From: Scytalidium lignicola
Taxonomy: Eukaryota; Ascomycota; Leotiomycetes
Assembly: GCA_002812745.2 (NCBI GenBank)
Contig: NCSJ02000071.1
Coordinates: forward strand, 1-64,000
Direction of reading: 5' to 3'
DNA: 64,000 bases
Shown: positions 22,613-35,421 of the stretch, one piece after another
How positions within the stretch are numbered: position 1 is the first letter of the stretch
How the letters are laid out: each line of letters opens with the position of its first letter
Notes under the pieces: model-generated
What the model was told of the DNA's origin: nothing
The model's database searches: none
The model's input: only the letters and a program-made list of their open reading frames with translations
Translations under genes and position numbers: made by a program

Positions 22613-24037
22613 GGTATTAAGGATAGCGCATCTTCCTATTCGCTATTGTCGATTTGTAAGGCTGCATGGTTTTGTACTCTAAAGGACGGACTAAAGGGGA
22701 TGGAAGGACATTAGAGGCCATGTTTCTACTATCAGTAGAGTTTAAGTCTTCCTGCCGGTAGTTAAAGTTTGTTGAGGAGGACCAGTGGAATACGAGTGTG
22801 ATGTCATTAAGAACAGCTTCCGTCCGTTGTTGATGTGAGAGCGAGAGCCTTTTAGATTTGGGCTTGTACCCCCGTGTCGACCCAACCCAACGAAAGCACA
22901 AAATGAAACGCGATTGATAAGTATATTTGCTGAATAGTCGTAGATAAACTATCCCTTATCAGCAATTGCCTGACTCTTCGAGATAGTAATACCGTACAGT
23001 AATAGCTTTCAAAGGACCCAGCAAAGGATCTGAGGCTCTTGTCGCAAGGACGACTCCAGCTGAAGGAAAGTTCAAAACAAAGACATCAGTCAAGAGTTCT
23101 CCACTATGCTATGCCAGGTAGCAGACTAACAGACCAACAGATCAGTCGAGAATTGGGAAATCGTGCTTTCGTTTCAGTCGCGCAAAAGCATGGGGAGAGA
23201 CAGCATTGGGTGTTTCAACATGGTACCCGCTATGTCTAGGACCGAGGTACTTTGGTGTGATTCGCGGATGCGCTTTGAAGGGTCGCATTGGAATGGGTGG
23301 TGGCCTGTCGCTTCCTCAGGCTCCAGGGCACTGATTGGCCTCAAACCGTCTCCCCAGCCTCTCGTCTCTTCTCCCGAGCCCAAGCCAAACTGCAACCGCC
23401 AGGGCTCGCGATGACCAACGCAGCGACTTGAAAGTTAGAGTCGACCAGAAGAGACAGATGCAAGGGCATTCCCGCTGCGAATTAATCGGATGGCTGGGTC
23501 CCAAGGTTGAGCTTCTGCTCTCGAGCCAATCATCCATCGTGAACACGCTCTGCTCGACCCCACCCACCTATCAACTATCAACCATCAGGTCCATCAACCC
23601 CCAAACCCACCGCCGGCAAAGGCGTCGTCCTGACTTCGCATCATTTCCCTAAGGTTACTACTGCGACGTCTTCTTCTTATCCGTTCCTTCAAAAGTTCTT
23701 ATCTTCCTTCCATCCCTCGTTCGCTTCCTGCCATAATCTCCGAGTGTCGCCTTGTCGCGAGATTGCGACAATAACAGTCATTCAACGACCTCAGGTCACG
23801 CGCCGGAAATCTAGTCAAGGCAGACGTGTGTCATGTCCATACTCACCATAGAAAACAACGTCCATCTAGCATTTATATCGCTCACGATCTCACCGGGCAC
23901 TTGTTACGGACTGGCGGTCATAGTCTTTGCCTACTGCTACATCATCCACATCAGAAAGAACCCTTTGCTACCCCGCGCAGCTCCCCCGCAGACGCAGCAG
24001 CTTGTACGGGTCAACCACCAGGGAAGAGAGCGGCAGG
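22613..24037. other. Intergenic / leader region
   Basis: 1.4 kb with no supportable gene. There is a CCGTACAG motif at 22992-22999. The right part (about 23300-23830) is C-rich and probably the promoter and leader of the next gene. A short hydrophobic frame beginning at 23833 overlaps the next start in another frame and is treated as chance or an upstream ORF. Confidence 0.45.
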
Positions 24038-25962
24038 ATGGCGACCATCGAGGAGCTCGAAGGCCTGTTCGACGACCATCCCTCCTTAGACGNCTCTCTA
24101 CGCGACTTCGAACACGCAAGCAACAGCGAGCTCGGCCAGCCCTTCCAGCACCACCACCTCCACCAGCGCTCCCCGTCTCCCCGGATTCCTCGCTTTGGTT
24201 ACCCATCCCACCACTCTGGCTTTCGCAGCGACTTAGACAGCGGTTCGGAGATGGCGGAGTCAGCGTCCAACGGGCGATTCAGCCCCCCAGCCTGGAGGCG
24301 AGAAGGAAACGGCCATCGCAGCAGCGGCTTTTGGAATAGTACCTATCAGAATGGGAAGAGTCGTCTTTCGAGGGAAGAGAGCATGGAGTATGAGAGCGCG
24401 GATGATGCTGTGGATGAGACGCTGGCGGCTGCAATAAGGACGAGATTACCGACGGGAAGTCTGTCACCGGAGAAGAGAAGGAGCCCTAGCCCTGGTGGCG
24501 TGTATCCTGCTGGTAACGAGGACTTCGGGAAGGTATTCGGTGGAGATGTTAAGATTAAGCAGGAAGAGGAGGAGGAGGAGGAGAAGGCGCTGATTCCATC
24601 ATCTGAGAATCCCAACAACTGTACGTTAACTGCCTTTCTTATCCTTCTACTCCAATATACTTACTACTTTCTCCAGATATCCGTTTCGCCGTCAGGGCAG
24701 AAATGCAACACCGAACAGAACCCTTCGAGGCTGTATTCTGTTATGTGAAGGATCGGTTTGATGGTATCACGAGATCATGGACTTCTCTAATATTTTCTAT
24801 TGTTGTTGCCTTGCTTTCTACCGTCTTTGTACGAACTCTTTTCCAACCAGGAGATCCTCTTCCTGTACCAGATTTAGTTAAAGTTGCAGGCCTTGCAAAA
24901 GCCTTTGAACCATTAATATTCTATTCCGAGAACGGCGTGCAGCAAATCGGAGATCTTCAAGCTACAGGCGTAGCAGTCTGGGATCTTGGAGAAAGCGTGC
25001 GATCAACAAATATGACTTCTGCTCCTATAATTGTTAAAGAACTGGATGATTTAAGTGAGAGCTTGAAGACTCTTGCTATTGAGCTTACGAGATTTTTTGC
25101 CAACGTTGATGGGGATGTGGACGGGTTAGTCAATCACCCCGCCCTCTTTTCCCCTAATCTAGATAAAGGCACTTTCTGACATGTATCCAGAATTCTAATT
25201 GTAATGGATTGGGCCAAACGAGAGCTCACACAACTCCAACTGAGCCCTCCCTCCCCCCTAAACTCAGCGTTTGACAATCTCCACAACCTTCTCAGTAGAT
25301 GTGGTGTCTTCGAGACCAGCTCCGGAACCCCTACACGTCTAGGCACTCTCGCCTCCTTCATTTTCGGTCTCTCAGGTTCTCAACGAACTCGACAGACACT
25401 CCAGCGCACATTCGCTGAATTTCTAACCGTGTTAGAAGAAGCTATTAACTCCGAACTGCAGCATTCCCTCGCAATCTTCTCCCTCTTCGAGTCCATAGAC
25501 CGGCAATTCCTCAATCTAGCCCGCACGGTAATCAGGGAAAGTAATGCGCAGGATTCAGCACAGGACGACATGCTCTCCAGCCTATGGGCAAAGATTCTTG
25601 GTGCCTCTGCCTCGAGCCTTGCCAAATTCGAGAAGAACAAAAAGCTACTAGCTAGTATCCGATCGAAAACCGTGCAGAATAAGTCCGTACTCCTGGAACA
25701 CAATGGGAAGTTATTGACGCTTAAGGCGAATCTGGAGAACTTGAGACGGAAGTTGGTTAGTCCACTTCTGAGGGGTAATGGGAGTACGTTGAGCGTGGAG
25801 GAACAGATTCGCGGATTGGAAGAAGTTGGTATGTATCTTGGTGGTGTGAGGGAGAGGCAGAGGAGCAAGTTGATGGAGATGCTTTACGGAGCTGGGACTA
25901 GAGGAAATACTAGGAGGATTATTGGGGAGGAAAGGGATGAGATTGATGGGTGGGATCGATGA
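24038..25962 (+). CDS. Unknown single-pass membrane protein with helical C-terminal region
   Basis: I do not recognise the family. Exons are 24038-24620, 24677-25124 and 25191-25962, the phases fit, and the product is 600 residues. Residues 1-190 are disordered, Ser/Pro-rich, with an acidic KQEEEEEEE tract. Residues about 228-248 form one strongly hydrophobic segment (SWTSLIFSIVVALLSTVFVR). The remaining ~350 residues are mostly amphipathic helix, with Leu-rich repeats of charge such as ENLRRKLV. There is no signal peptide, so the orientation would be set by the internal segment. An N at 24093 sits inside the first exon without disturbing the frame. The layout (disordered N-terminus, one TM, long helical domain) resembles organelle or nuclear-envelope anchors, but that is only a guess. 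Confidence 0.78.
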
Positions 25963-27094
25963 CCACGGTCGTGTTCTTGTGTTGTCATTGGTCTATACCC
26001 ATGATTACTGGTTTTTGTGTGGTTATCTGCGAGTTTCATCATTTCGGTTTCGGTCAGACTTCCAACGTTGGAAGGATTGGGGGATTAGTTTCTGGTTTCC
26101 TGATACAGAGAGAGGAGTACGAAGGAGCACTTTTGAATTGCTTCGANTTTTTTTTTTTGTTAAGACGACGGTGTTTTTGGAGTCGTCTGGGCATGCTGTC
26201 TGACCAAGGGCGTCGCCGGCGTTTCGACAGAAGTCAGGTGTAAGTCTACAGCATGTAATGGTTTTTCTCATATCTCATTTTGTCAGCATTATCCGGGAAG
26301 GTAAATTTCCCTTTTTGGTGGTATGTATGTATGTATGTAAATTTTCTCGTCTCAGATTAAATCAAGGATAAATCAAATACCCCCNAAAAATCTTTGTCAA
26401 TTTACCACTTTGCTCTATATCTTGACTATTCTAATTGGCCTCCTCTTCTGTTCCATAATTATCTTGAAAGGAATCAGGTGTAAGTTTTTTCTTCTTTATT
26501 ACTGACTAAGGCTCCTATGGAACATATATATTGAACTTAAAAGGTTCGATACTATCGATACTTCTAACTAACTGTCTAGACAGCTATTCCTGTCTCCTGC
26601 TTATTGTCTATTTCAATCAAATCGTTCCTAGTCCAACGCGCCTCCCAATTTATATTACTTACTCTCTATTCACCCAACCTCAGGCCATCTGCCAAGCCCC
26701 ATAGAGAGTTTTGTTGCACATCAGAACCTTATAAGCTTATAAGCAAAAGAGGCTAGCAAGCCGCTAATATTATTATTTAGATGTTTTAGTACTTATTAGA
26801 CTATCTACCTTTGGGATTAGGTCTTAACCTCCTAGATCTAGACCTAGAAACATGTAGACCTGATAAGGGGGTATTCTAGAATCTAGCTTGTAGGAATCTT
26901 CCTCCCTATTATCGAAGTACCACCCACGGGCACCATAGTCTAGTTGTCAAGTGAGAGCTAAAAATTAATACATTTTGGGGTATATATTCCTAAGCGTCAA
27001 TAGATTCTACAGATTAATATACAAAAGCTAAAGAGTGGAGATACCACGACGTGGATCTGTCCGTCAGAGACCATCCATGTAAAATTTAACATAT
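25963..27094. other. Intergenic, with an AT-rich block
   Basis: 1.1 kb between convergent genes. The left part has Ns at 26147 and 26385 and a GTAT repeat at about 26320-26339. From about 26480 to 27060 the DNA is TA-rich with few CpG or CpA steps and short repeats such as CTAGATCTAGACCTAG. That composition resembles an old RIP-mutated remnant. No coding potential is seen. Confidence 0.45.
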
Positions 27095-29467
27095 TCATGC
27101 CACAGCCTCCATCATCTTTGTCTCTTTCCCTCCATTCTCCGGCTGTTGCTGCTTGCCTTTTCCCTTCTTAACACTCCTCCACTCTAATCCACAAGCAATG
27201 CAGAATGCCGCAATTGCACAAGCAGTAGTAACCCAGAACGTGTGTCTCAGTCCTAGAATATATCCCTCGAGCACAACATCTAATTTGTCGAGTTGTCCCA
27301 TCTGCCTCAATATGTCTCTAATTTGCGTTGCCCCGCTATTCAGGAAGATGCTTGCATCAAGAGTAGGGTCATTTTGTCTGATGCCGTCGTAGAGGCCGTT
27401 CTGGAAGAGTGTTTGCGCAACAGAGATGAAGATTGCACCACCTAGCGTCTGAAAGAAGGATACGCAGGCTGTGGCGACGGGAACATCGACCAGATCAACT
27501 ACTGTTTGGACGGTTATTATGCCACCTTGAAACCCAACACCTACACCTAGGCCTGCGATGATCTGGTAACCGAACCACTTGCTCAGGGGGGTAGTGAGGG
27601 AGAATGTCGTAATGAGACCTGCACCGACAGAGAAAAGAGCCATGCAGAAGATCATAAGTGGAGCGTAATATCCAAAAACAGTAATCAAGGCACCTGTGAC
27701 AATGGATGAGAGAACACATGACATCATTAATGGGAGGAGTTGGATACCAGCATGAGTTGCCGAAGAGCCTTTCACGCTTTGGAAGTAGATAGCTAGGTAG
27801 TATACTATAGCAAAAAAAGCTGCACCAAAGAACAGTGCGAAGAGCATCGCACAGAGGACGTTACGATCGCGGAAGAAGCGTGGTTGGAGAGTTGCTCGGT
27901 CACCTAGGATAATTTGGGAGGCAATGAAGAGAATGGTGAGGAGGGCGAAGCCAATGAATAGACCGATAATCTTAGAACTACGCCATGAGTATGTGGTGCC
28001 TCCCCACTGTAGTGCTAACAGAAGACAGACTACAGCTGGTATGAGAATTGATGCTCCTATAAGATCAAGCTTTCGAATTCGCTGGATGAGAGTCAGGTTT
28101 TCTGGATTATCCTCTCTATCGATGTGGAGGAGTGCGAAGATAAATGCAACAGTAATGGCACCAATTGGCAAACTGCATCGAATTAGTGAGTGATCGATAC
28201 TTCGTATTATTGACAGCGGTGGATCACAGAAATCCAGGGATATCGGACATACTCACTTGATATAGAAACACCATCGCCAAGTTACTTTATCGCTGAAAGT
28301 TGTACTTAGATCCAAGGTTATAAGATGTTATTGGAGTGGAGACTTACCTAAAGACACCTCCAAGCAAAGGTGCAGCGATCGAAGCAATTCCCCAGATTCC
28401 TCTAAATTAAGGCATGAGCCAAGGTCATATAATTAGCAGTAGATGTACATTCATACCCTATTAAGCCAAACGCTGCTGGTCTCTTCTGTAGTGGCACTGC
28501 AACTATAGTTAATAACCTCAAGTCTTCTTCCGGATCATTCAATTGCAGAGGGGAAATTAGAGAAAATGAATGGAAACCTACAAGTATAGGCAATAATGGT
28601 AATCCCACCGGAGCACAACCCTCCAACACCCAATCCAGCTATGGCACGGCCTACAATCAAAGCATTACTCGTAGGAGCAGTAGCGCAGACTAAGGAACTA
28701 GAAGTTGTTAGAGTTAGATGCCNTTTTTTTTGTGAAACTAAACCCGTGAGATGACGAGAAGAGAAATGACACTAACCCAAGTTCAAATATCACAATGGCG
28801 GTAATATACGTGTATTTTATCTGAAAATAGTCAAAAATATCATTAGCCTCCTGCAAAGTTCAACCGAGGATAGTATAACCCCATCTAACAAGCTCTATTC
28901 CCTCTCACTTTCTCCCTCGACATAATATACAATACACATAATCTTCCCACCCAAACAAAAAAAAGGGGGGATGAAAAAACTGACACTGAAAATCGTATAA
29001 ATCCTCCCAAATGTCGGTTGCAAGGCCGTAGAAGTAAGTAAATACGCACTGCCATACCAGCCAATATCCTGGATACTATGGAACTGATCCGTGATCCTGG
29101 GGATGGCCGTCGAAATGATGGTTTGATCCAGCGCGATGAGCAAGATGGAGAGATATAGGGCTAGGATGATGGCCGCTAGTTTGAGGCCCTTTGGGTAGAC
29201 AATATCGTCCTCGGATGTGCCCGTCGTTGTTGTTGCGGTTGTTTTCGTCGTTGCTAGTGGTGGGTCATCATTCTTGTCATCCTTCTTCTCGTTCTGTTGT
29301 TGTTGTTGTTCTTGTAGCTCAACACTATTACCGGACATTGAGAAGAAGGCTATTTCTTTTTCCCCGTCGTCCTTGAGAGATATGTTGGTGTCGGTTGATC
29401 CTTCCTCAGGTGATGTCTTCTTGCTTTCCACATCGGCTGGGGAGTGTACGGCTGCCATGGTTGCCAT
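27095..29467 (-). CDS. MFS drug/toxin efflux transporter, DHA2 (14-TM) type
   Basis: A plasma-membrane proton antiporter of the major facilitator superfamily. Minus-strand exons are 28985-29467, 28777-28820, 28582-28697, 28457-28502, 28401 back to 28348, 28292 back to 28257, and 28172 back to 27095. All phases agree and give 618 residues. The first ~95 residues are a hydrophilic, Gln/Lys/Thr-rich cytosolic tail. Then come [17 protein letters not shown] and [19 protein letters not shown] (the motif A region), [23 protein letters not shown] and [12 protein letters not shown] (motif C-like), and about 14 hydrophobic helices. This is the layout of the family with fungal toxin pumps such as the HC-toxin and aflatoxin-cluster carriers. 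No biosynthetic genes lie nearby, so the substrate is unknown. The acceptor of the fourth exon could be 28502 or 6 nt further on, both in frame. Confidence 0.93.
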
Positions 29468-30546
29468 TAATTATATAACACTGAAACTATGTCCCGGAAC
29501 ATGACAAGTGTCCGGCCTATTCCCTGAATTGTGATTTAGAGGACGTAGGCGCCCTACGACAGACTGCGTGGATATGTACGTATGCCATCATCGTGGAGAT
29601 AGATGATCGATGGTCAGATATGGCCGAGAAAAGCGTAGTTCCTGCACCCGCAGATATGGCGCATGCTTGCACTATTAATTATTCCCTGTTGTGATGTAGA
29701 TTTGCCGTCCAGCAATATCTAGCTTTTGCTAATAGCAGTGTGTTTGATTGGAGGCTGTGACGCTGTCACCAATGTGTGGGATTTCGCGGGGATTCCATGA
29801 GCCCGAACCCCGAGTTCTTACAGTCCCCGAAGACCAAACAGAGACCATCTAATTACTGCTTGTTGTCGCAAACTTCTCTCTTTGGCTAGTGAAGCTGTCA
29901 GTAGTGGGTTAAACCATGCCAGTTCTAACTTTAAGCATAATGCTCCAGTACGACGTACCGCACGCGCGTATTGGATAAGTTATTTGAGTTGTGGGTTCCG
30001 CGTAAGGGTTGTCGTAATTAGTCCCCCCACTCTGGGGTCCCCAGACTTTGAGTGAGACTAACTAGACTTGCGGTTGAGCCACGCTACGATATTTAATGGT
30101 GGCTGCTAGAAAATCTAGCTCTTAAACTTTATCACTCACGAAGATACTTGAGATAGCAACACATGGTACTAATTTCAAGAGAAACTTCTAGATGGTAGTT
30201 TAATTGTCCGTGTCTTTTTATGTTTTATATAAGGTATCGTGCTTTATGGCCATGACTACAGAAACAACAAATAAGCCGCAAAGGATTGCATGCAAAGTTG
30301 AAGAAAAGCCCCGCTTCTAATCGCGGGTCGAATCTGCCCAAAAACCCCCCCGTTGCAGCATGTCTAGGAGATGCTCTCTCCGCTGGCCTGCGAACGATAA
30401 AACAGAGCAGCACCTGAGGACGGTCATTTGTATTGCGTGACCCTCAGGTAAGTCTCCACCACCATAATGTGATAGGACCGCCACATAACCAATCATACGA
30501 CGGAGATAGTAAGTAGCCTTGATATTCAAGCAGCTTTTCACTCACC
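29468..30546. other. Upstream region of the MFS gene, no gene seen
   Basis: 1.1 kb between two minus-strand genes. It holds the MFS promoter and the 3' flank of the stress-protein gene. No frame with recognisable content. Confidence 0.45.
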
Positions 30547-32871
30547 CTAGTCAATCTTTGCGGAAGCTAGACTTCTGACTGTTGGGTTGGAGAGATTATT
30601 GGCGAGACGGATGGCTGGCCGCTTATACTTGCTGTGTTTACGCAGACGTTTTCTAGCAACCATCACTGGAACAGAGGATTTCGTGACCAGGTAGTTTGAA
30701 AAAGAACCAAGAATTACGCTAGAGCAAGTGTGTTAGTCTCAGTTTCCAAATATCTTCAATAGTCAACAACTNAAAAAAAGTCGAAAAATAAAATGTATTC
30801 GGCTTGGGGGGTGAGGAGAGGGGATGGGTAGAGAATGGGCCAATCACGACGCGCAGGGGTTAAAGCTTACCCCTTAAGAGCACTCCTTCCACGACTTCCT
30901 AGAATAACTAGTGTAGGATTGATATAGTCGATGACTTCCGTAATCAAATGCTTGGGACTCTTGCAATGGATAACCTCAATCACAACCTTAACCTGTAGTT
31001 TCGTCTTCCGGAGAAGCTTCGATACTCGATCCGTGATGTCGCTAACAGCCCTGTATCGTTCCTGCTCTGCCTTGTCTCGATCTCCAAAGGGACTTGCTGA
31101 TTTACTCTCATTGAGCCGTATACCAGGCCCGAGAAGACTTGGTCCTGGAGATGGTGAGAGGATAGGTGTGGATTCGCTAGGCCGTGTAGATGCGGCTATT
31201 GCAGCTACTTGTTCTTTCATCTCGGCGTCTCCTTCTGGATTTGCAATACCAACCTCCTCATCAACGCAGTATATCGCAAGTAGAGTGTCACCGTCTCGGA
31301 GCACCGTACCTACAGTCCACTCCAGTGCATGTTGAGCCTCCTCGCTCAGGTCTGTTGCAACAAGGTACTTCCTAACTCTTCTGTGATTGTCCTCTGCCTC
31401 TCGTTGCATGGTAGCAAAGTCACCACGGTATAGGGTACGAACGCAACGGCTGGTGGCGGGTGTAGAGACTATTGGTGTCATAACGATGGCGAGCTTTTGC
31501 GCCCGCTTGATGTCCGTGAAATCTGCCTCGGTCTCTGAGTCGACCGGAGTAAGGAAGCCAGGAGTGCCTTGATCAAAGCTGGTATTCGGATGAACGCCAG
31601 GCTTGCTCGACTTCAACTTGTNCCCCCCCAGGCCCAGTTACCGTAATTTCGGGTTCGAGAAGAGATCGAATCTTATACTTTTGGTTCTGCTGAGCAGCAA
31701 TTTGTTGACCTGGGTTAAAATTTTTAGTTTGATCCTTGATTAGATTCCAAAAGAAAAGAGAAAGAAAAGGAAGAAAAAAAGAGATTACAAATAAGAGATT
31801 ACAAATAAGAGTATACTTACGTTCCTCTTCAGCTGCAGCCATCAGGCTTTGGGCCGTTCTGGGGCCTTTCGCACGACCCATGCCTAATGTGGTACTTTCA
31901 GGGCCAATATCTCGAATCTCCTTCTTTCTGCCTCGATTCTCTTCATCTGAGCTATGGGCATCATCACTACTATCCTCCAGTGCGTCTTCTCCATCCATTG
32001 GAGTATAATCTTTCTCCAAGCGAGCAGTCGCATCACTTCCCATATCTTTACTATTGACTCTTCGACCTTTCTCACTCAACGTAGACAAGCTAGTTCCTGA
32101 TAATGCTAGATTTGCATTCGATAGTCGTCGATACGCATTACTCAGATCTATGATACGGCCATCATCAAGGGTAATCTGGTCTGGACTCAGCACTCCTGAA
32201 TGTGGAGAAGAAGATCGCAAGGATAAACGGTTGTGTGGTGATCTGGATTTGGATGCGTGACGACCATGATCTAGCGTGCCAAAGCCCGAGAGATCCATTC
32301 CTCGCGCTACCTCAGACATGGAACTTGGAATGCTCTTCTTTCCTCCCTGTGTGTTCCGTTTCGGTATTATAGGGCCGCCGGGATTACTCGAGAGGAAGCC
32401 AGAAAACTGATAACTAGCCGTAGGATTCGATCGCGAATTGGATCTTGGTCCGAAATCGGCAGGACGTGATGCGGCATCTGATAGACTCCTCGGTGGGATA
32501 CTATTTGGTGTGTGATTCTTATGGTTGGGTTCTGTTGGTGATGTTTGTGCGCTGCGTGCCCCTGATCTTGGTGGAGAGCTGCTGATATCAAGCATGCTCC
32601 GGAACTGGCCACTGCGTTGAGCGGTTGTGACTCCAGAACTGATACCCGCAATGGATGCATGTCTTTGTGCTTGGTCCGGAATATCATCAGAGACATCAAG
32701 CATACTCCTGACGGGGGACCGTGGAGTGAAGGGCGATGAAGTTCGGCCTCCTGAGCCCGAAGAGCTTGCGGATCCTCTGGGACGACCAGGTGGTGGGCTT
32801 TCCAGCAATGCTAGCACATCTCGCCTCTCCTGATCCAGCATCGACTCCAAGGACATGTGCTTGTGAGCCAT
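30547..32871 (-). CDS. Large protein with C-terminal universal stress protein (UspA) domain
   Basis: Exons on the minus strand are 31821-32871, 30871-31709 and 30547-30718. The middle exon contains N at 31622 beside a C7 run; dropping that one base makes the whole gene an open frame of 686 residues. The first ~440 residues are disordered, Ser/Pro/Arg-rich, with a repeated SMLD motif (RSMLDVS, RSMLDIS) and an acidic stretch near residue 300. The USP fold spans about 462-670, beginning RKYLVATDLSEEAQHALEW. It ends with the nucleotide-binding signature GSRGRSALKGVILGS (G-2x-G-9x-G-S), so it should bind ATP. That signature is split by the second intron (30719-30870). Fungal relatives have the same layout. 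The role is presumed to be stress response or signalling; the substrate is unknown. Confidence 0.9.
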
Positions 32872-35421
32872 CTTTACAGATTGCTATTGACTTTTGAGAA
32901 GGGAAAGGGCAGGTGGATGGAGCTCGACGGATAGTTCCGGCAAGGGAAAATGTAGGTTGAAAAAAACACGCGCCGTTCGGGGGGGGGGGGTTAGGTTTCG
33001 TTTGGAAACAATTGGGATTCGAAAACAAGCCGCAGAGGAAGTTCACGTGGTGCTATCCATTGATGAACTTTCGAGTGTGCCAAGCAAATTCGAGAAACTG
33101 CATCGTGGACAAGAAAGCTACCAGCAGCTCCGCAATTTCAGGCCACACGCCCTATATCATGACTTCTCGGCGAGCAGGCAAGGAGTATGTTTGTTGTTTG
33201 GGCCCGATGACGAATGGAACCAGTCGGAGGTGGGTTCGTAAGTCGAGTGGCGAAGGCAAGCCGCTGAATACTTGTGTGCGCAAAGACAAGCTTTTTTATT
33301 TTATGTTTGGATATGTCGGCGAAGCAGACGGCAGATAAGGAGATGTGGTTGCAGGTCGGTTCGGTCGCGGGTTGGTCGCAAGAGCTGCCGTGGTTTTTTA
33401 AGGTACCCTGGAATGACCGAGTAAGCACGTGCTCCAGCGTGGTTAGGGCGCGCACGGGTCGCTTCTTAGTTCGATCTTGCTGGAACCGGGAACCAGAGCA
33501 ATGATGTAAGCTCTCGTGGGAAGAGAGAAGAAACGCTGGTGGATAGGATGGAATCGATGGAGGAGAGAGAGAGGGCGCAACGATGATGATAAAAGGTGAT
33601 GAAAGAGGGGCGTGCAGACGCAGGGAGCTGCTGAACCCACCCTGTCGTGCCTGTGTTTCGTGGACTTCCAGCCCGTTCAGTCTGCGCAGCCAGTTCTTGG
33701 TCGCTCCTTGGTTCCCTCTTGGTTCCTCCCCAGCCCAGGGTTGGATCGACCCTTGCGGATAAGCAGAGGCGGGGGGCAGCCTGGCCGGTCGCTGCCGAGC
33801 CCACCACCAGCACCCAAAAAGAGCGGAGCTTTGGGGGGAATAGGATGGAGGGGGGAACTCGCCAGGTAGTTTATTAGCTTCTTCTGCTTCCATTGGGGGC
33901 TTGTCTCGAAGAGGCGCAACGGGCTTTGGTTTCAACACCCTTCGTGTTTGCCCTTCACGAGATCTCTGCTCAGCACGAGGCCAAAAACAAAGATCTCGTT
34001 TTCTCCAGCAATTACGAGATCGCCCACCTTTTCCAAGTCGCAGGTGGATGCTCCGTCCAGACGCACTATCCTGAATAAGACCATGTTCTACGTTCAATCA
34101 TCCACTACCCTACCGTACTCCAAACTCGTCCCCCCCCGATGATGGATCCTCTCTTGGCAACGCAGGCATCAGAATGATCTGGCACAAACGCCAAGGGAAA
34201 CGCTACCATGCTCTCTAGCCAACTGTTCTCTAACCAACTGGTAACTCTACCGTACTTCTTACCTCTCCCTTTCTGACCTGTGGCTCGCCCTTATCGTATC
34301 TTTTTTTCTCCATATCAGNAAAACTCCCCGGGAGCTAACCAGCCAAGCTTCCCCCTCCATCGACAGATCTCCCATGCCAACCTTACCCTAATTAACAATT
34401 GACAAGTTGAGACTCAAAGCAGGAAACCCCCCCCTTTTTTTTTTACACTTTTGCACTGCCCCTTTGCCCAGAGCTGAAAAGAAACTATCACCATATCACA
34501 CCCACCTCCAAGCAAACAGCCCCATAGTGGGATGGGCTCCACCCCATCATCAATGGCGGGTAATCCAGCTGCTGCATATCCGTCCGCTGCTGGTGCGGGT
34601 CCAGCAGAAGACGGCAGTTTGGCCTAGCCGCTCTGTTTCAATTCCAAACCACGCCTTAAAGTGGAAAAGGGGAGTGGTGTGTGCGTATATGTATGTAGTA
34701 TGTGTGTGGTTCACATAAGCAAGATAAGATCGTAGATTTGAGGGTGGGCCAGAGATAAAAATTAAAAAAAAAACCCCCATGTGAAAATCTCGAGATTTAT
34801 TTATTGAACAATAAACATTCATTCATTCAATTTTCGTAAGATTACCCATCGAGACTTTTTGTTTGTGCTCTTCTTGTACAACCCCCCAAACTCTTGTACT
34901 GTACGACCCCATCACAACTAACTTGCCCTGTGTGCAACAACAAACCAGTTTGATGCAAATGGCTGGCTGGCAGGTAGGCCCAGCAAAATTGCGTGATGTT
35001 AGATTGTTTTTCTTCACCTCTATTTTTTTTTTTACCCTTCACCTCCTTTCTTAGATTGCCACTCCTCGGGACACGTGCATGGTTCCAAACTTTTCTATTG
35101 AGATGTAACACCCGAGAGCTCTACATGAGATGCAGATGGATGGATGTTGCTCGATCTGCGTATGGAATCCACCACCTCTACCGCCATCTGTTATTCTCCA
35201 ATTGCACGCATTGACAAGTCACATGCCACGTTTTGCTACATTTTTCTCTTCTTTGGTTTTTCACCGCTTGTAAAAAAACAAACAACTACCCAGCCCGGAG
35301 AGTTGGATGGCACTGCAAGATGCAGATACATGCTTTTCATACTGTACACGCAAATCCCCCCCAAATATGATACAGATAAGATAATACAATCCATGTCTAT
35401 CTCCCCCACGAGAAGCAAGTC
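32872..35421. other. Intergenic, no gene seen
   Basis: 2.55 kb, GC-rich on the left (promoter of the stress-protein gene) and mixed on the right. Long frames on both strands here (for example on the minus strand at 33138-34097) look like unselected open frames: they overlap one another, lack motifs and are compositionally odd. There is a TGTACTGTAC motif at 34897-34906 and an N at 34319. Confidence 0.45.

Noticed and set aside
23833..24339. Hydrophobic frame overlapping the start of the unknown membrane protein
   Set aside because: Its hydrophobic beginning is followed by Arg/Pro-rich shadow translation of the real exon; best explained as leader sequence or an upstream ORF.
27095..29467. Secondary-metabolite cluster around the MFS pump
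   Set aside because: No polyketide synthase, peptide synthetase, terpene cyclase, P450 or pathway regulator lies nearby.
33138..34097. 319-codon minus-strand frame upstream of the stress-protein gene
   Set aside because: Overlaps several other open frames on both strands, no domains and compositionally random.
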